Shown here piece after piece: positions 38,053 to 49,412 of a stretch of 64,000 nt of DNA; the first letter of the stretch is position 1; each line of letters opens with the position of its first letter. Origin of the DNA: Taeniopygia guttata (taxonomy: Eukaryota; Chordata; Aves; Passeriformes; Estrildidae); the NCBI RefSeq assembly GCF_048771995.1, contig NC_133028.1, positions 69,929,501-69,993,500 of the forward strand, in the 5' to 3' direction. The notes under the pieces were generated by a model, which saw nothing but the letters and a program-made list of their open reading frames with translations, ran no database searches and was not told the origin of the DNA. A program made the translations under genes and the position numbers.

Positions 38053-38893
38053 CTGCAATAGGCAGAATTTAAATTGTAAAGCCAGCCGGGAAAACTTTCC
38101 ATAAGTTTTCTTGCATACACGAGATACTAAATCCCGTAGGAGGTGTGGAAAAGATGCCTGATGGTGATGATGGAACATACTGTGGCTAGATTTCCAATTA
38201 ATCAGGCATTTCTTATGGAATGACAACCTGCTGGGCTGTCTCTTCCCCAACAAAGAAGCGCTTTCTGAACACATTTTTGGTGTAACTAACCAGAATTTTC
38301 CTACAGGAATCAATAACAGAATGTGGCTCATTACTCTGGGGTAAACCCCTCCAAAATAAGTTTGGCCCCGAGTGCTGGCGACAGCTGGCCCGGCAGGTAC
38401 CTGCGGAGGATCCTGGTGACCAGGAGCTTCACCCAGGGTGCGGCGGGGTCCAGGCAGATCAGCTGTCCCTGCTTCAGCGTGGCTCTGCGGGCGAGGCGGG
38501 GAGGGGGTGAGACCGGGGCCGGTTCGGTGAGACCGGGGCCGGTTCGGTGAGACCGGGGCCGGTTCGGCGGGCCGGGGCCGGGGCTGGGGCCGGGCACTTA
38601 CATGACCTCGGGCACGGCGCAGTGCGGTCCCTCGGCGAGGAACTCCAGGCGGGCCAGGCGCCGCGGCGGGATCACTTCGGACACGGTCCGCACGCAGCGG
38701 CAGCGCAGCTCCCCGGCCAGCGGCGCACCTGGCAGGCAGGAGGAACCCTCTGAGCCTCGGATCCGCGGTCCCCCGAAACCCCCGGCCCCCCGACGGTGCC
38801 ACGGATGGATGGGTAACCCCTGCTCCGCCGCTTACCTTGGCATAGAGCGGCGACGGCCAGGAGGAGGAGGAGGAGGCGGAGGTGCGGTTTCAT
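38034..38893 (-). CDS. ELR+ CXC chemokine, GC-rich member of the cluster
   Basis: Secreted neutrophil-type chemokine expected to act through CXCR1/2-like receptors. Exon 1 (38836-38893) encodes a Leu-rich signal peptide MKPHLRLLLLLLAVAALCQ. Exon 2 (38602-38728) carries ELR at 26-28, CRC (C29, C31) and GPHC (C56). Exon 3 (38401-38484) carries the fourth cysteine in ICLDPAAPW (C72). Phases and the 84-nt exon 3 equal those of CXCL8. The C-terminal exon is uncertain: I favour 38034-38052 (SSSNKP then stop, 95 residues). An alternative acceptor at 38301-38303 would add 28 residues (38213-38300), and exon 3 read-through would stop near 38331. The sequence differs strongly from its neighbours (RRLARLEFLAEG), with a very GC-rich exon set and introns of about 100 bp. 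It could be the bird CXCLi3 or CXCL5-like gene; I cannot settle this. Confidence 0.82.
38401..38484 (-). CDS. GC-rich CXC chemokine exon 3
   Basis: 84 nt, acceptor CTCGCCCGCAG, donor GTACCT. Encodes ATLKQGQLICLDPAAPWVK and the C-terminal helix LLVTRILR. Confidence 0.9.
38506..38580. repeat. 20-nt tandem repeat filling intron 2 of the GC-rich chemokine
   Basis: Three exact copies of GGTGAGACCGGGGCCGGTTC (38506-38565) followed by a diverged partial copy. The whole intron is only 117 bp (38485-38601), so more than half of it is repeat. Confidence 0.92.
38602..38728 (-). CDS. GC-rich CXC chemokine exon 2
   Basis: 127 nt, acceptor CTGCCTGCCAG, donor GTAAGT. Encodes APLAGELRCRCVRTVSEV to GPHCAVPEV, with ELR directly before the CXC pair. 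Confidence 0.92.
38836..38893 (-). CDS. GC-rich CXC chemokine exon 1 (signal peptide)
   Basis: ATG at 38893-38891, 19 codons plus one base, donor GTAAGC. Six consecutive leucines arise from a CTC/CTG run. Confidence 0.9.
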
Positions 38894-38949
38894 GGCTGAT
38901 GCTGGCGGAGAGGGTGCAGGAGCCGGCGAGGCGGCCCCCTTTCCCTCCC

Positions 38950-38992
38950 GTGCTTTTATTCCCTGCCGGGAGCTGCCGGGGAATTTCCCGGA
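38950..38992 (-). promoter_or_regulatory. Chemokine promoter: palindromic NF-kB site plus TATA box
   Basis: GGGGAATTTCCC at 38978-38989 is a symmetric kB motif inside a longer CCGGGGAATTTCCCGG palindrome. On the minus strand AATAAAA at 38954-38960 can serve as a TATA box, about 60 bp upstream of the ATG. This predicts inducible expression from a start site near 38928. Confidence 0.72.
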
Positions 38993-39591
38993 GTGGACCC
39001 GGGGGGCAGCGCCCCGTTGGCTCCTTTCCACCGGTGGGTGTGTGCCGCTGAAGGAGCGAGGCGGAGAGAGAAGAGCTTCCACTGCCGGCACAGCGGCTCC
39101 TTCAGGTTCGGGAGCGAGGGAAGCGGGGCGCTGCATCCTCCCGAGAATGGTCCAGCGTCTGCTGGGACCCCACTCTCCCAAAGGAGCGGCGGCTTTTCTG
39201 TGCGGGTTCTCCGTTAGCTTTCAGCGTGCAAGGTGCTGAGCCAAAGAGGAATTTGGGTTCTTGCTGCTGAACCCTGTGCAACCACGCACTCTTATTTAGT
39301 AGGCATTGCTCCCTTGAGCGCCCCTTTATTTGCCTAGCTTTTGAAAACCGGAAAACTTCTTTTCCTGCGACTAGGAGACCCTCAGGTTTCCATATCTATG
39401 CTTCCACTACTCTGCACGCACAAGTCAGTCTTTTTCTTACCAAGTTCAGTTATAAAGAAGCAAAATAGCAGTTTTCTATGAGCTTTTAATGAAAATGAGA
39501 TGCAGGTTTTTAAAATTTTATTTACACATAGGTTCAGATTCTAGTAAGATATATAATATTGCACTTTATTTGTCATGTCTTTTGGGTTTGG

Positions 39592-39683
39592 CTTGGTTTT
39601 TTTGTCATTGTTTTTGTTGTTGGTTTTTTGTGTTTTGGGGGTTTTTTGGTTGTTTTGTTGTTGTTGTTTTGTTTTGTTTTGGT
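39592..39683. repeat. (TTTTG)n-like T/G-rich tract
   Basis: About 90 bp almost free of A and C on the plus strand, made of TTTTG and TTG runs. Confidence 0.8.
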
Positions 39684-41109
39684 AGCCCATCTGTTTTCTA
39701 CCAGACTTTTGTGAACATGAGTGCGGTTCAGCAAATCAATTTGTTCTAGGGTCAGGCTGCCATGTGTCTTGCTTTAGATTAGATGTACTGTCTGAGAACA
39801 AAACTGAGTCAGGACCCAAAATAGATAAGATACCACGTGTAAAGCAGTCGTAAAAAGGGATTAAGTACATAGGAAGCTGATGGGACACAAAGACTCTAAT
39901 TCCTGGCCTCCATCATCTACAGCTCATACTGCTTCATACAGCTGCTGGCTTAGTCCTTCAGGAGATCAGCCTTGCAGGAATATTATATGTCACAAGCAAA
40001 TGGTGATTGCCCCACATTATCAGGAAATATCTAATGACTAATTTGGACTAAGATGCAGCTTGATAATGATAGCCTTGGAAGCATCTGGCTTTTAGCTTGG
40101 TCTTAGAAGGAAGCTACATGGTCAGTTTAGGGGAAGCCACTAATCAGAAACCTTTACTGAGATCCCGTGAGATCATGGAGGTGGAATCACCATTCCTTCC
40201 GTGTCATAGCCACCCAAGCCTTGGACTGTGAGTTCCCTATATGGTTGTCCCAAGGAAGCACCGTGCTCTTTGCAGGAAGAAGGATTTGCCCAGCTGTAGC
40301 AAACTGAGGCAACGAGCAGGTAGGATGGTGCAGAGACAATCTGCTTCAGGTCAGTGCAGCTATCGTTGGCAGATCCAGCTCTGAGTGGATGTGGGGGGCA
40401 GATCATTCATTGTCACTCGTGCGCAGTCAGATTACACATTGCTCTTGGACAGTACACATGAGTAAGGACAGTTTACGTGACAGCATTTGGCTTTATGCTT
40501 GCATGACTGCTCACAAGAACTGACCCATGAGACTCATTCCACAGTGGTTACTGCTGAGGAAATTCCAGATGTCTCCTGGGGTCTGGAGTGTGAGGCTGTG
40601 TTTAGATATGGAGCAGCAATGTGTGAAACTCTGTGGCCAGCTCTCCCTCAGAGCCGTGTGCCAAAAGGAGCAGCAGTCGGGTCATGGACATGCTGCGGTG
40701 CAGCAGATGGTACAGAGCCTGGTCCTCTGAGTCAGTGCTTGCACAAACAGGCCTGGAACAAGGGAAATGGGTGTCTCCTGGGACTATTTCAACATGCAAG
40801 ACTATCTGCCTGAGTGTGGCTTTGTACCTGCAGACTTCAGATTGCTTCTAGATCCCTTCTATGGGAATGTGAGTAAGGTCTCTTCAGTCCAGATGACAGC
40901 AGCAACAAGGCTGAGCTGTGGAGGAACTCTCTTGAATTATACCCATGCCCTGTATCCCTTCGCCACCTTTGGCAAAGTTCCTTTAGCAAGTATGGAAAAG
41001 ATAGGGAGCAGACAGCATCACTTTAGAAAGCTGAGATTTTCCCTTGCCTGCTGCCCTATCTCTTTCATTTTAGATAAGTTTGCCATGCACTGAGTGCAGG
41101 TGGTACATA

Positions 41110-41160
41110 TAGAATCATGGAATGGTTTGGATTGGAAGGGGACCTTGAAGGTCATCTTGA
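41110..41160 (-). mobile_element. CR1 LINE 3'-end fragment
   Basis: AGAATCATGGAATGGTTTGG then TTGGAAGGGGACCTTGAAGG is the reverse of the conserved CR1 3' end (GGTCCCTTCCAA and CCATTCTATGATTCT). Only about 50 bp remain, a 5'-truncated copy as is usual for CR1. Confidence 0.75.
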
Positions 41161-44100
41161 ATTAAGTTTAAAGTAGTTATTGTGAGTGGTGGTGTCAGTG
41201 TAGCTGGGACAGAACTCACCACAAGGTTTGTATCTGCCTTACTGAAGTTTTCATTAAGTTACCCACCTCATTAGCAGAAACTGCTGTGTGAAGATACGCC
41301 AGAATTCCATGATTCCGTGAAATCTCTGTGTCCTTAGCATGGGTCTCGGGGTTACCGGGACACAGAAAGCAGTCCTAGCTCAGGCAGGACCTGAATAGAT
41401 ACGTGAAGAGAATAAACCTCATGGGTCATTTGCCTTCGCATTATCCAGTCCTTAACTGATTACATGCAGGAAGTGATTTGGTTGCTTTGTCACAGATGGC
41501 TGCACGCCTTTCTACAGCAGGTATTTGTTTGGTTTGGCACCTGTAGTGGGAGCCATTCACTGGCAGCAGGTCCAGGAGAGCTACAAGACAAACAAGAGAT
41601 ATCTCATTTCAACAAGTGAGGACTTCTCCTAAGTGCACAAGAATTACTTTGGTGGATGTGTCCCAGATACAAGCATAGGGTGAACTCTCATCATGGCCTA
41701 GAAACCATTTAACATGGCCAGTCTATGAAGGAGCAGTCTTATTTCCTCCAGGGTTTTGATTAGGAAAGATTTATGTTCTGATCTGTGAAATGGTGAGTCA
41801 CTGCTACCTAGTACAGAGGGTATGGACTGCTGATATCCTCTCATCGTCATCATGTTACCTTTCTTACCTATACCAGTCTGCTTCATAGTATTCCTTGGCT
41901 ATGATGAGGTACTGCTCCCTAGCACCTATGATTCTTCCCATGGATCCAGCTCTGTCATGAAGTACAAACATATTTGCTGGAGGCAGAAACCAAATTTCAA
42001 GCTACAGTTTCATGCAAAGTAAGTTTTATATCTATCAGATATTTTATTTCCTTCAATTTCCCTGTGTGTTTCTCAAGTTTTGAAACGTTTCCAGTCCATA
42101 TACCCTTGATAATAGTACCAGAATAGATAAGAGATTGAAGTGTCCTGCTGTTTACCTTGTGTCATGGAGCATCCCAACTCCGTTTTGCCAGCTGCATCAT
42201 GGCACACGTCACACATTGTTGCATGCTCATTTCTGTAATACCTTTTGAGATGTGAAAATTCACATTCAAAGTAATGACCTATAGCAAATGATGCCCAGTA
42301 TCTTACCACCCTCCTTCGTGCATCTTTACCTAACTTTAACATCCAGGAACCCTTAGGTTTTTTTGTTTCCCTTCCCCAGAATTAGACGTTCTTCATCCAT
42401 GCCCACTGCTGGGAATCGGAGCGTGAACACGCACACACACTGTTGATAGCTGAAAGGAATGTGTTTGTATTACTCAGGCATTACCTTGGCAAATAGAACA
42501 TGTTGGCTTTGAAATCTGTGTGTTTGGCCATAATTTCTCTGGTTTTCAGTTTCAGGTGCCAGCTGACCTTTTCTGAGATCATTGATGGGACTGCAGAGGC
42601 TGTGGTTTCACTGTCACCTTTCTAAGTGGGACTCCTGCATGTACAGCAATTCCCAAAAAGTGAGTGGCTGGTGGTGCACTCACTGGTTCTGCTATTTTAC
42701 ACTTAACATATAAGCACAAAAAAGGCTTTATTTTGAGTTTGGGACCTAAATGTTTAAGCAATTTGTTTTTACCTCTGCTGAGGGGGAAGAATCTCCCGGC
42801 ATTTTAATGGCAGATCCTGAACAAAGATTGCAACTGTATGACTCCTTCCACCATAATTGTTCAGCTGATAAGCCTTTGAGGTCATCACAGCTTCTGAAAG
42901 GCAGAAAGAGTTAATCTTGGCCTTAGCAGCAGCAGGAAATGCTCTTCATCCTACGAACTGCCTGCAAGCTTTTGTCCGAACTTTCATGAGAACTTCTTTG
43001 TAACAAAGATTTCGGCCAACTTGTAAATGATCCATTTGGAAATAAATACAATAAAATTTGTTCCATCTGCAGAGAGTTGGAAGTAAAGAAAATATGAATC
43101 TCTTAAAAAATTAATTATTCACCCCAAGAAAACCAAATCCAAGGCCCCAAAACCAACATTCCCCCTAATATGGCTTAAGGCAATTGCAGTTTTCAGACTC
43201 AGTGGAGCTGAGTAATTTTTGGGAGTGTGCTTTGGATAGTTGTGGTCTTTTGGTTAAAGTGATATCATCACTTGGGAAAACAGTGACACGAGACATCTGA
43301 CCACAATAAAACGGGAATGCTCACTGGAATAATCACAAAATCTTTGGAGTCTTCTCTCATGACACTCAGACTTCAATCCTGTCTGTTACTTTCATTGCTT
43401 GTGTTGCAATGAAGGAAAAACGAAGAAGTCATACTTGACTTACACCCTAGGAGACACTAAAGCTGCCATTCAGGGAACACTTTCTTACAGCCCTTTGAGT
43501 GCCATGTGCAGATTCAGTCTCCAGAGTATTTGTACTCTGCAGTACAATGAATCGGATTGTTCCTGGTAACAAAAAATGGCTGCTATTTGTTGAAAGGAAG
43601 GAAAAATAATACCAATTAATTTGCCAACTTGTCATTGAATTATCCAAAATAATCTACAAAGTAGCAAGAGGGACATGCCTCCTTTCAGCTTGTTTTAGGG
43701 AGGTATTTAGAGAAGGAGGTGTTTGGAGGAAACACACTGATAACATTTTTTGTAAATGTGATCACCACTGTGTTTACTGTCAATGGTTTTCTTCCCTATT
43801 ATCTTGTATTTCTTTCTTTTTTCCCTTCCTTTTTTTTAAAATTCTCAGACAGTGTGACTCCAAATTGCTTCAACACACGCAGGGTACAGGACTATGCCAA
43901 CACATTGCGCTAAATGTTACGGCAACAAACATGAGCAAAGCATTTTTTATTTCTTAAGAACTAAGAAATTGAAATTGCTAGTGAGTGCTGCTGTCAGGAG
44001 TCTGCTGAGGTGGTAGGAGAGTAAGCATGGAAAACAAGGTACTGAAAAAAAGCAACACTTGATTTAATTGAAATTCAGCATTTTTAACTTTGGTTTTCTT

Positions 44101-47100
44101 CTAAACAGTGAAAGTCCCCATAAAATTAAATTGACCAGGATATTGACTGAAAAGAATAATTCTGCTTAGCTCCAAATACTGTTTTGCTGCAAGCTGAGAT
44201 TGGTTTAATTTAGATTAATTTTGCCCTTAGTGCTTGAATACAAGCTTGAATTTGACAAAATCATTGCTTTCTAATGAGGTTCTTTTTGGTTTGTTCAAAT
44301 CCTCATTTTTTTCTAGGAAGCACTATTCCACCAGCAGCCTTTTCATCTGGATGGCTCTGGCTTGTATTCCTGGTACCTGGTTACACCATTTGAAAAAAAC
44401 CGTACAGGGTACTTTTCATGCATTTTCTTCTTCTTCTTCTTGGTTTTTTTAAATAGTCATTATAGAAGACATTTCATGCTCTCCCTCATCCTTTCCTACA
44501 AGCAGTAACAGTATTGTGAGAACTTATTGGCATGGAAATGACTCCAGCATTTGACCTGCCAACAGGTCAGGTGTGTGCAGGTAGATTGACAGCTCTTTCC
44601 CATGTTCCTTCCTCAGCTGAGTCTCCTGCTGCCTTTGGTGAAAGATTTGTGTACGCAAAAACCACTTGGGTTTTCTTCGGTGGTATCAAGGAATGGGTGA
44701 AGCTGCAGTGTTCAACACGAACCAGATACAACAAAGCCTGTTTTCTTTGGCTCTTCTCGTTGAGACTGTGCTCACGGTGATCAGTGCTTACGTCAATGGC
44801 TTCTCTTTCGCAGGATGATGGGCTTTGCTGTCAGAGGTGAAGTACCAAACAGAGAAGAAAGCAGAAAATAAGGAGCTGGTGGAATTTTTGACCACAGGGA
44901 TGCAGTAAGTCAGCAAACCTAGGTTTATGTGCTTTATTATTAGTCTTCTGTTGGCAATGTCTGGCTCAGCAATGAACCAGCTGGGTGGCTGTGCATTCCT
45001 TTATTGGCTATTGATAAGTCAAACACAAAGATTTCAAAGAGTCAGGCTTTTTGATAAGTCACTTGCTCTTCACTCTTTGTATTGAGTGATTAAGAGCCTT
45101 TCATGCAAACATCTGACACCTGCATGGACAAACTCTTACTTTTCAGTAAGAGCAATGGATGGCAGGGGGTGTTTCAACTTCTGCTCTTTGGTCCTTTTCT
45201 GGGCTGAGTATATCTTGCTCTTCCTTTGCTTTCTACTTTTGCAAAAGCCTGACCAAAGGGAGAACAGGAGTCACTCATCTGTTGCTTATGATTATCTGCT
45301 GCTATGGCAGGTGGCTGTGCTTTCTGAGTACCTGTGAAAGCTGGCTTTCAGCTAGAAACCTTGCCTTTTAACTGCACTGTAATTTCTTCATCTGTGCCTG
45401 TGATTTTCCCCCACACATATTCTCGCACATTTTTATTCCTTCAAGATGTTCTGCATCAAGTAAAAAAGAAGCCCACGTGGTCCATCCTCTCATTCGCATG
45501 TCCTGTCTCACTCTTCATAAAATCTGCCACTGATGCTTTAGACACACTTTACACAGAAATGGTATTTCAAGCTTTTGCACTTTTATTTACACTTTGGCTT
45601 TAGCACAGCAGTTGAATTCTGGTTCTCCCGTCTGCTTGCAAACTTGTTAAAAATGTGACCTTGAAAACAGAAGAGGAAAAGAAGAATTGCAAGTGTCTTG
45701 GAAGTCTCCTTTTCTTGGCGTAAACCTGTAATACATGTCTTTAATAAAAGAATCAGGCTATGAGGGTGGACTTATTCATTTGCTTCTCTTTTGAGCTATG
45801 AATAATCTTTCATCATTCTGGAAAATTATTTCAAGGAAAAAGCTATAAATTGTGAATCTTAGGAGTGCAGTGAGAATGTTACTTCAGAGCTTAAAAATTA
45901 TTTTTCCATTTAGCTGAGTCGAAAAAACTGCTTATCTCTCCTTCTCAAAAATTGAAGACTCCTTTGGAGGTAAGTTGATTAACTGGGTCCAAATATGCTC
46001 TCAAGCCACTTGCCTAACAACTTCTTATTTCCACAGATTTTTATAGGGTGTCTATGTATGAAAATGTTTTATGCAAAAGATAAAAAGGTTAGATTTCCCC
46101 CAGTTCACCTGACCTCTAGTAAGGAATGGGAGAAATCAACAGACTGATACTGCAGTTGCAATGTGCACTTTGAGTGGTGCAGTCTAACTTTACACTTCTG
46201 CTGGTGTCCTTGGCTGAGTCGGTGGAGATGGGTTCGGGAAAGCTTGAGCAACCCTTTTCTTTCAAAAAAATATTGATCACATTTCTCATTAATTTGAACT
46301 TACGTGAATAAGTGGGTGTATCAGAGGTCGATGCTTGTTAAAATAAATAATATTTGTTAGTGATGAAAAGTTATTCAGCATAGTTATGTTGAAATCTGCC
46401 TGCAGAAGGTTGTAGAGATGTCACACCGCTGTCTGTTTCATGAAAGGACAGAGGAAGCAGTATCAGTGAGCCTGGTTATACCTATAACCTTCCAGATTCT
46501 TCCACAGAATCTTCCTCTCCAGAATTCCACAGGAACTGTGAAGTAGGCTTTGCACTGACTGACACCAATGGTTGTTACTTGAAGTGATTTAACTGCAGGT
46601 AATATGAAAGTCAATTTTCATGACAATTTTCAAGAGCAGAGATCTCAGGCTTATTTTTGTAGGTGGCAAAATTCTTGTTTCACTTGTGCACATAGAAACA
46701 AAATGCCTATTCACTGATCCCAAAGTTTCCATGGCAATTTGTGTCATTTCCAAAGGATCCACTTCCTGTAGAGTTGCTTATGAGATCTTGTTATAAACAA
46801 GAATAAATGCTTGAAACACATCTACAATATAAAGTCTGTCCTATGTGTAATTTTCCTGGGGAAAATGGGATTTTTCCCTTGTTTTGTGATAAGAGCATAA
46901 GAAAAACAATCATTTTAGAATGGGAAGCAATCCATAATCAAAAGCAAGTAAAGCACAGATCATGCGTTTGTCATCTAAGACAAAACCAGGATGTTTATGT
47001 TAGCCAATATTCAGCACAGACAGAGAAATTGAGGCTGAGAAACTCATACTTGCATTCCCTGTACTTCTAGGAAGAGTTAGAAGTATTTTTCAGGGACTTT

Positions 47101-48594
47101 CCAGTATTTCTCTTCATGACTTCCTCTATAGTTTCTAGTGTTTATACGTTAGAGAGAAATATACTTTCATTATTACAAGGACAGCAACCACAGACACTCG
47201 AGGGGACAACTTGCAGTTCTCCATACAAGAGCAGAACTCCAGCAATCAGGCATGAGAAGGGGAGCTTGAGGATAGGGAAATGACCAGAAGTCATTGCTTG
47301 GTCAGTTGATAGTTGCCACTTCTCTTGCCTCCCAAATGAAAGAAGGAAATAAAAGTGGCTTGAAGGGAAGGTAAAGTAAGGGGCCAAGAGAATAACAAAG
47401 GACAGGAGGAATATGTAAAAACATCTCTGCTGCATTTCATTACATGGAAGGCACTGAAATGAAAGGGAAGGGATGAATGCAGATGGCAGCTGTAAAGTGG
47501 AATGGTTTTCTGACAGTCTTGTAGAAAGACAGTTTAGATGCTAAATGAAGTGACTGAGGGGAGCAGAATCTTTCACGAGATTGGGAAAAAGAGGAGATGG
47601 ACAAGAGCACGTAGTTAGCTGCAGTGAAATCTCAGGGTCCATCCTTTCCCAGTGATGCTGATGTCCTGACCCTTAATCACCCACTGGCCAGCTGCCTTCT
47701 GTGTTCCACAGATGTGAATGTGTACCCACACAGACACTGATGTTTCTAAAGTGTGCATTTCTCCCCTGTGGCTTCTGCATGGCCGGATAGCCAGAGGGCC
47801 ACAGGGCACGTTGTTTAAAGTGCCAGAACTCTTCCAGCTGATGCCAAAACAACAATGGTGAAGAAGACTGGTATCACGCTTACTGAGAAGGGTCTTCAAG
47901 AAAAAACAAGCCAGAGACAGCTGTCTTATTTTATGATCACGAAGTTACCTCTGCTGTTTTATTACTATCTAGATTGTAGATAAAAGTGAAATAAGAGTGT
48001 GCATCCCTCAAGTAAACAGTTTTACTCTAGTTAAAAACAATAGTTTTTAAACTTATGCCCTTTCTCTCTTATTCTCTGTTTCCTTCTGGAAGGTTTTTAA
48101 GAGAGGCAGGCATCATGTGTTCAGCACACTGCACTTCAGGGATCAGAATAGGAAGCAGTTGTTACACCAGGACAAGTGCTTGCTCTTTGGGTATCCAACG
48201 TAAAGGTCACAAATTCCCATTTCAGATGGTCAGATAGTGGCCTTTTGTTGTAGTAAAGATTTACAACTGCGAGGCTGAAGGGGATGCCTAGTGGTGTTTA
48301 GGCATCTGAGGGTAAAACCCTTTTATCTGCAAGGGAATTAAAGAAGGGGTCTTGCCCTAGAGCCCACCAGTCCCCATGGATTGGGAACAGCCTGAAGAGA
48401 GGAGAGTGAGCCACTTAGCCCACCTAAGAGTCTGTCAGTGTAATCAGGAATGCCAGGTTACTGTAAGAAGGGAGCTATGGCACCATGGACTTAAAAATTT
48501 TCATTTCAGTTCCAGAAATCAGTCTGGCAAAAATAAAGCAGGATTTTCAAATGAAGAAAATGAACATTTAAAAGATCAAACTGATAACAAATGA

Positions 48595-49381
48595 GTTTTT
48601 TATATATAAAACTTTTAATAGTACATTTTTAGGAATAATTACACTCTCATATTCAAACTCTAGGTACGTAAAATGCGATTTTTTTCCATTAGCTGATGGA
48701 GTAGCTAATTAGACATACAATCAAGTACAGAGTAATGAGATTGTGAATATTTCTCCAGAAATGAAAAAATCCAGTAGAAATTAAATAAATTATAATTGTT
48801 TGCTTTCTTACATAGCAACTCCTCAATAAATACATTTATAAATACCATGGAAATCACAATACATAAATACCAAATACAGCGTTACACATTCTGTAGGTTA
48901 GGTTTTTCAAATTAGACATTACAGTTCACAGTCTGGCCACAGGCTGACTGTGGTTCAGGAAGCTGTTGTTGACACAACATACTGGTGTGCTCCAGGGGAG
49001 CAGGAGGATTCATCAGTTTGCTGGTGAAATAGCAAAATTATCAGGCTTAGTGTAAATAAGCTGTGCTGCGGGTGCATTGCACCTCACTGCATATGTTTGG
49101 CTAAAGTGGCTGCCAAAGGTTCTCAATATCCTTCAGCAAACCACTTTTCCTTCAGTGTCACGAGCAGCATATCCCACGGACAACACTGACCATAGCAAAA
49201 GACTTCCTTAAATACACACAGTTAAATAAATAGATAAATAAATAAAACCTTCCATAATTAACATCATCACATTGATGCAGGATGTAGAAGATGGTGCACT
49301 GCTTGAATGATGCTTTTCCCAAACGTTTCTCTTGACAGAGGAGCAGAAGCAGTTCCCACATTTTTTCTGTCCCAGTGTTTC
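48595..49381 (-). other. CXCL8: CXCL8 3' UTR with AU-rich elements
   Basis: On the minus strand the first ATTTA cluster lies at 49223-49246 (TTTATTTATTTATCTATTTA-like), with further ATTTA motifs at about 48780-48800, 48825-48845 and 48860-48870. AU-rich elements drive rapid decay of CXCL8-type mRNAs. A possible poly(A) signal ATTAAA lies near 48612-48618, giving a UTR of about 790 nt; the end is a guess. Confidence 0.6.
49223..49246 (-). promoter_or_regulatory. CXCL8: AU-rich element in the CXCL8 3' UTR
   Basis: Overlapping ATTTA pentamers on the minus strand, about 140 nt after the stop codon, as in other CXCL8 messages. Confidence 0.75.
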
Positions 49382-49412
49382 TTAGAGAGGCGAGTCAGAA
49401 TTTTGTTCAGCC
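49382..49412 (-). CDS. CXCL8: CXCL8 exon 4 (tail and stop)
   Basis: Acceptor CACCTCTTAACAG, then AEQNSDSPL and TAA, in phase with exon 3 and matching the chicken tail. Confidence 0.93.

Larger units (their letters stand above)
39000..48590. other. Intergenic spacer between chemokine genes 1 and 2
   Basis: About 9.6 kb with no gene I can support on either strand. I looked for further CXC exons (the 84-nt exon 3 pattern) and saw none. It contains a TG-rich tract and one CR1 fragment, listed separately. Confidence 0.45.

Noticed and set aside
38008-38802. 264-codon open frame on the minus strand over the GC-rich chemokine
   Set aside because: It is in a different frame from the chemokine exons, is Pro/Arg-rich from the GC bias and tandem repeat, and has no family features.
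38602-39239. Plus-strand open frames over the first chemokine and its promoter
   Set aside because: Shadows of GC-rich exons and CpG-rich promoter sequence on the opposite strand, with no recognisable protein.
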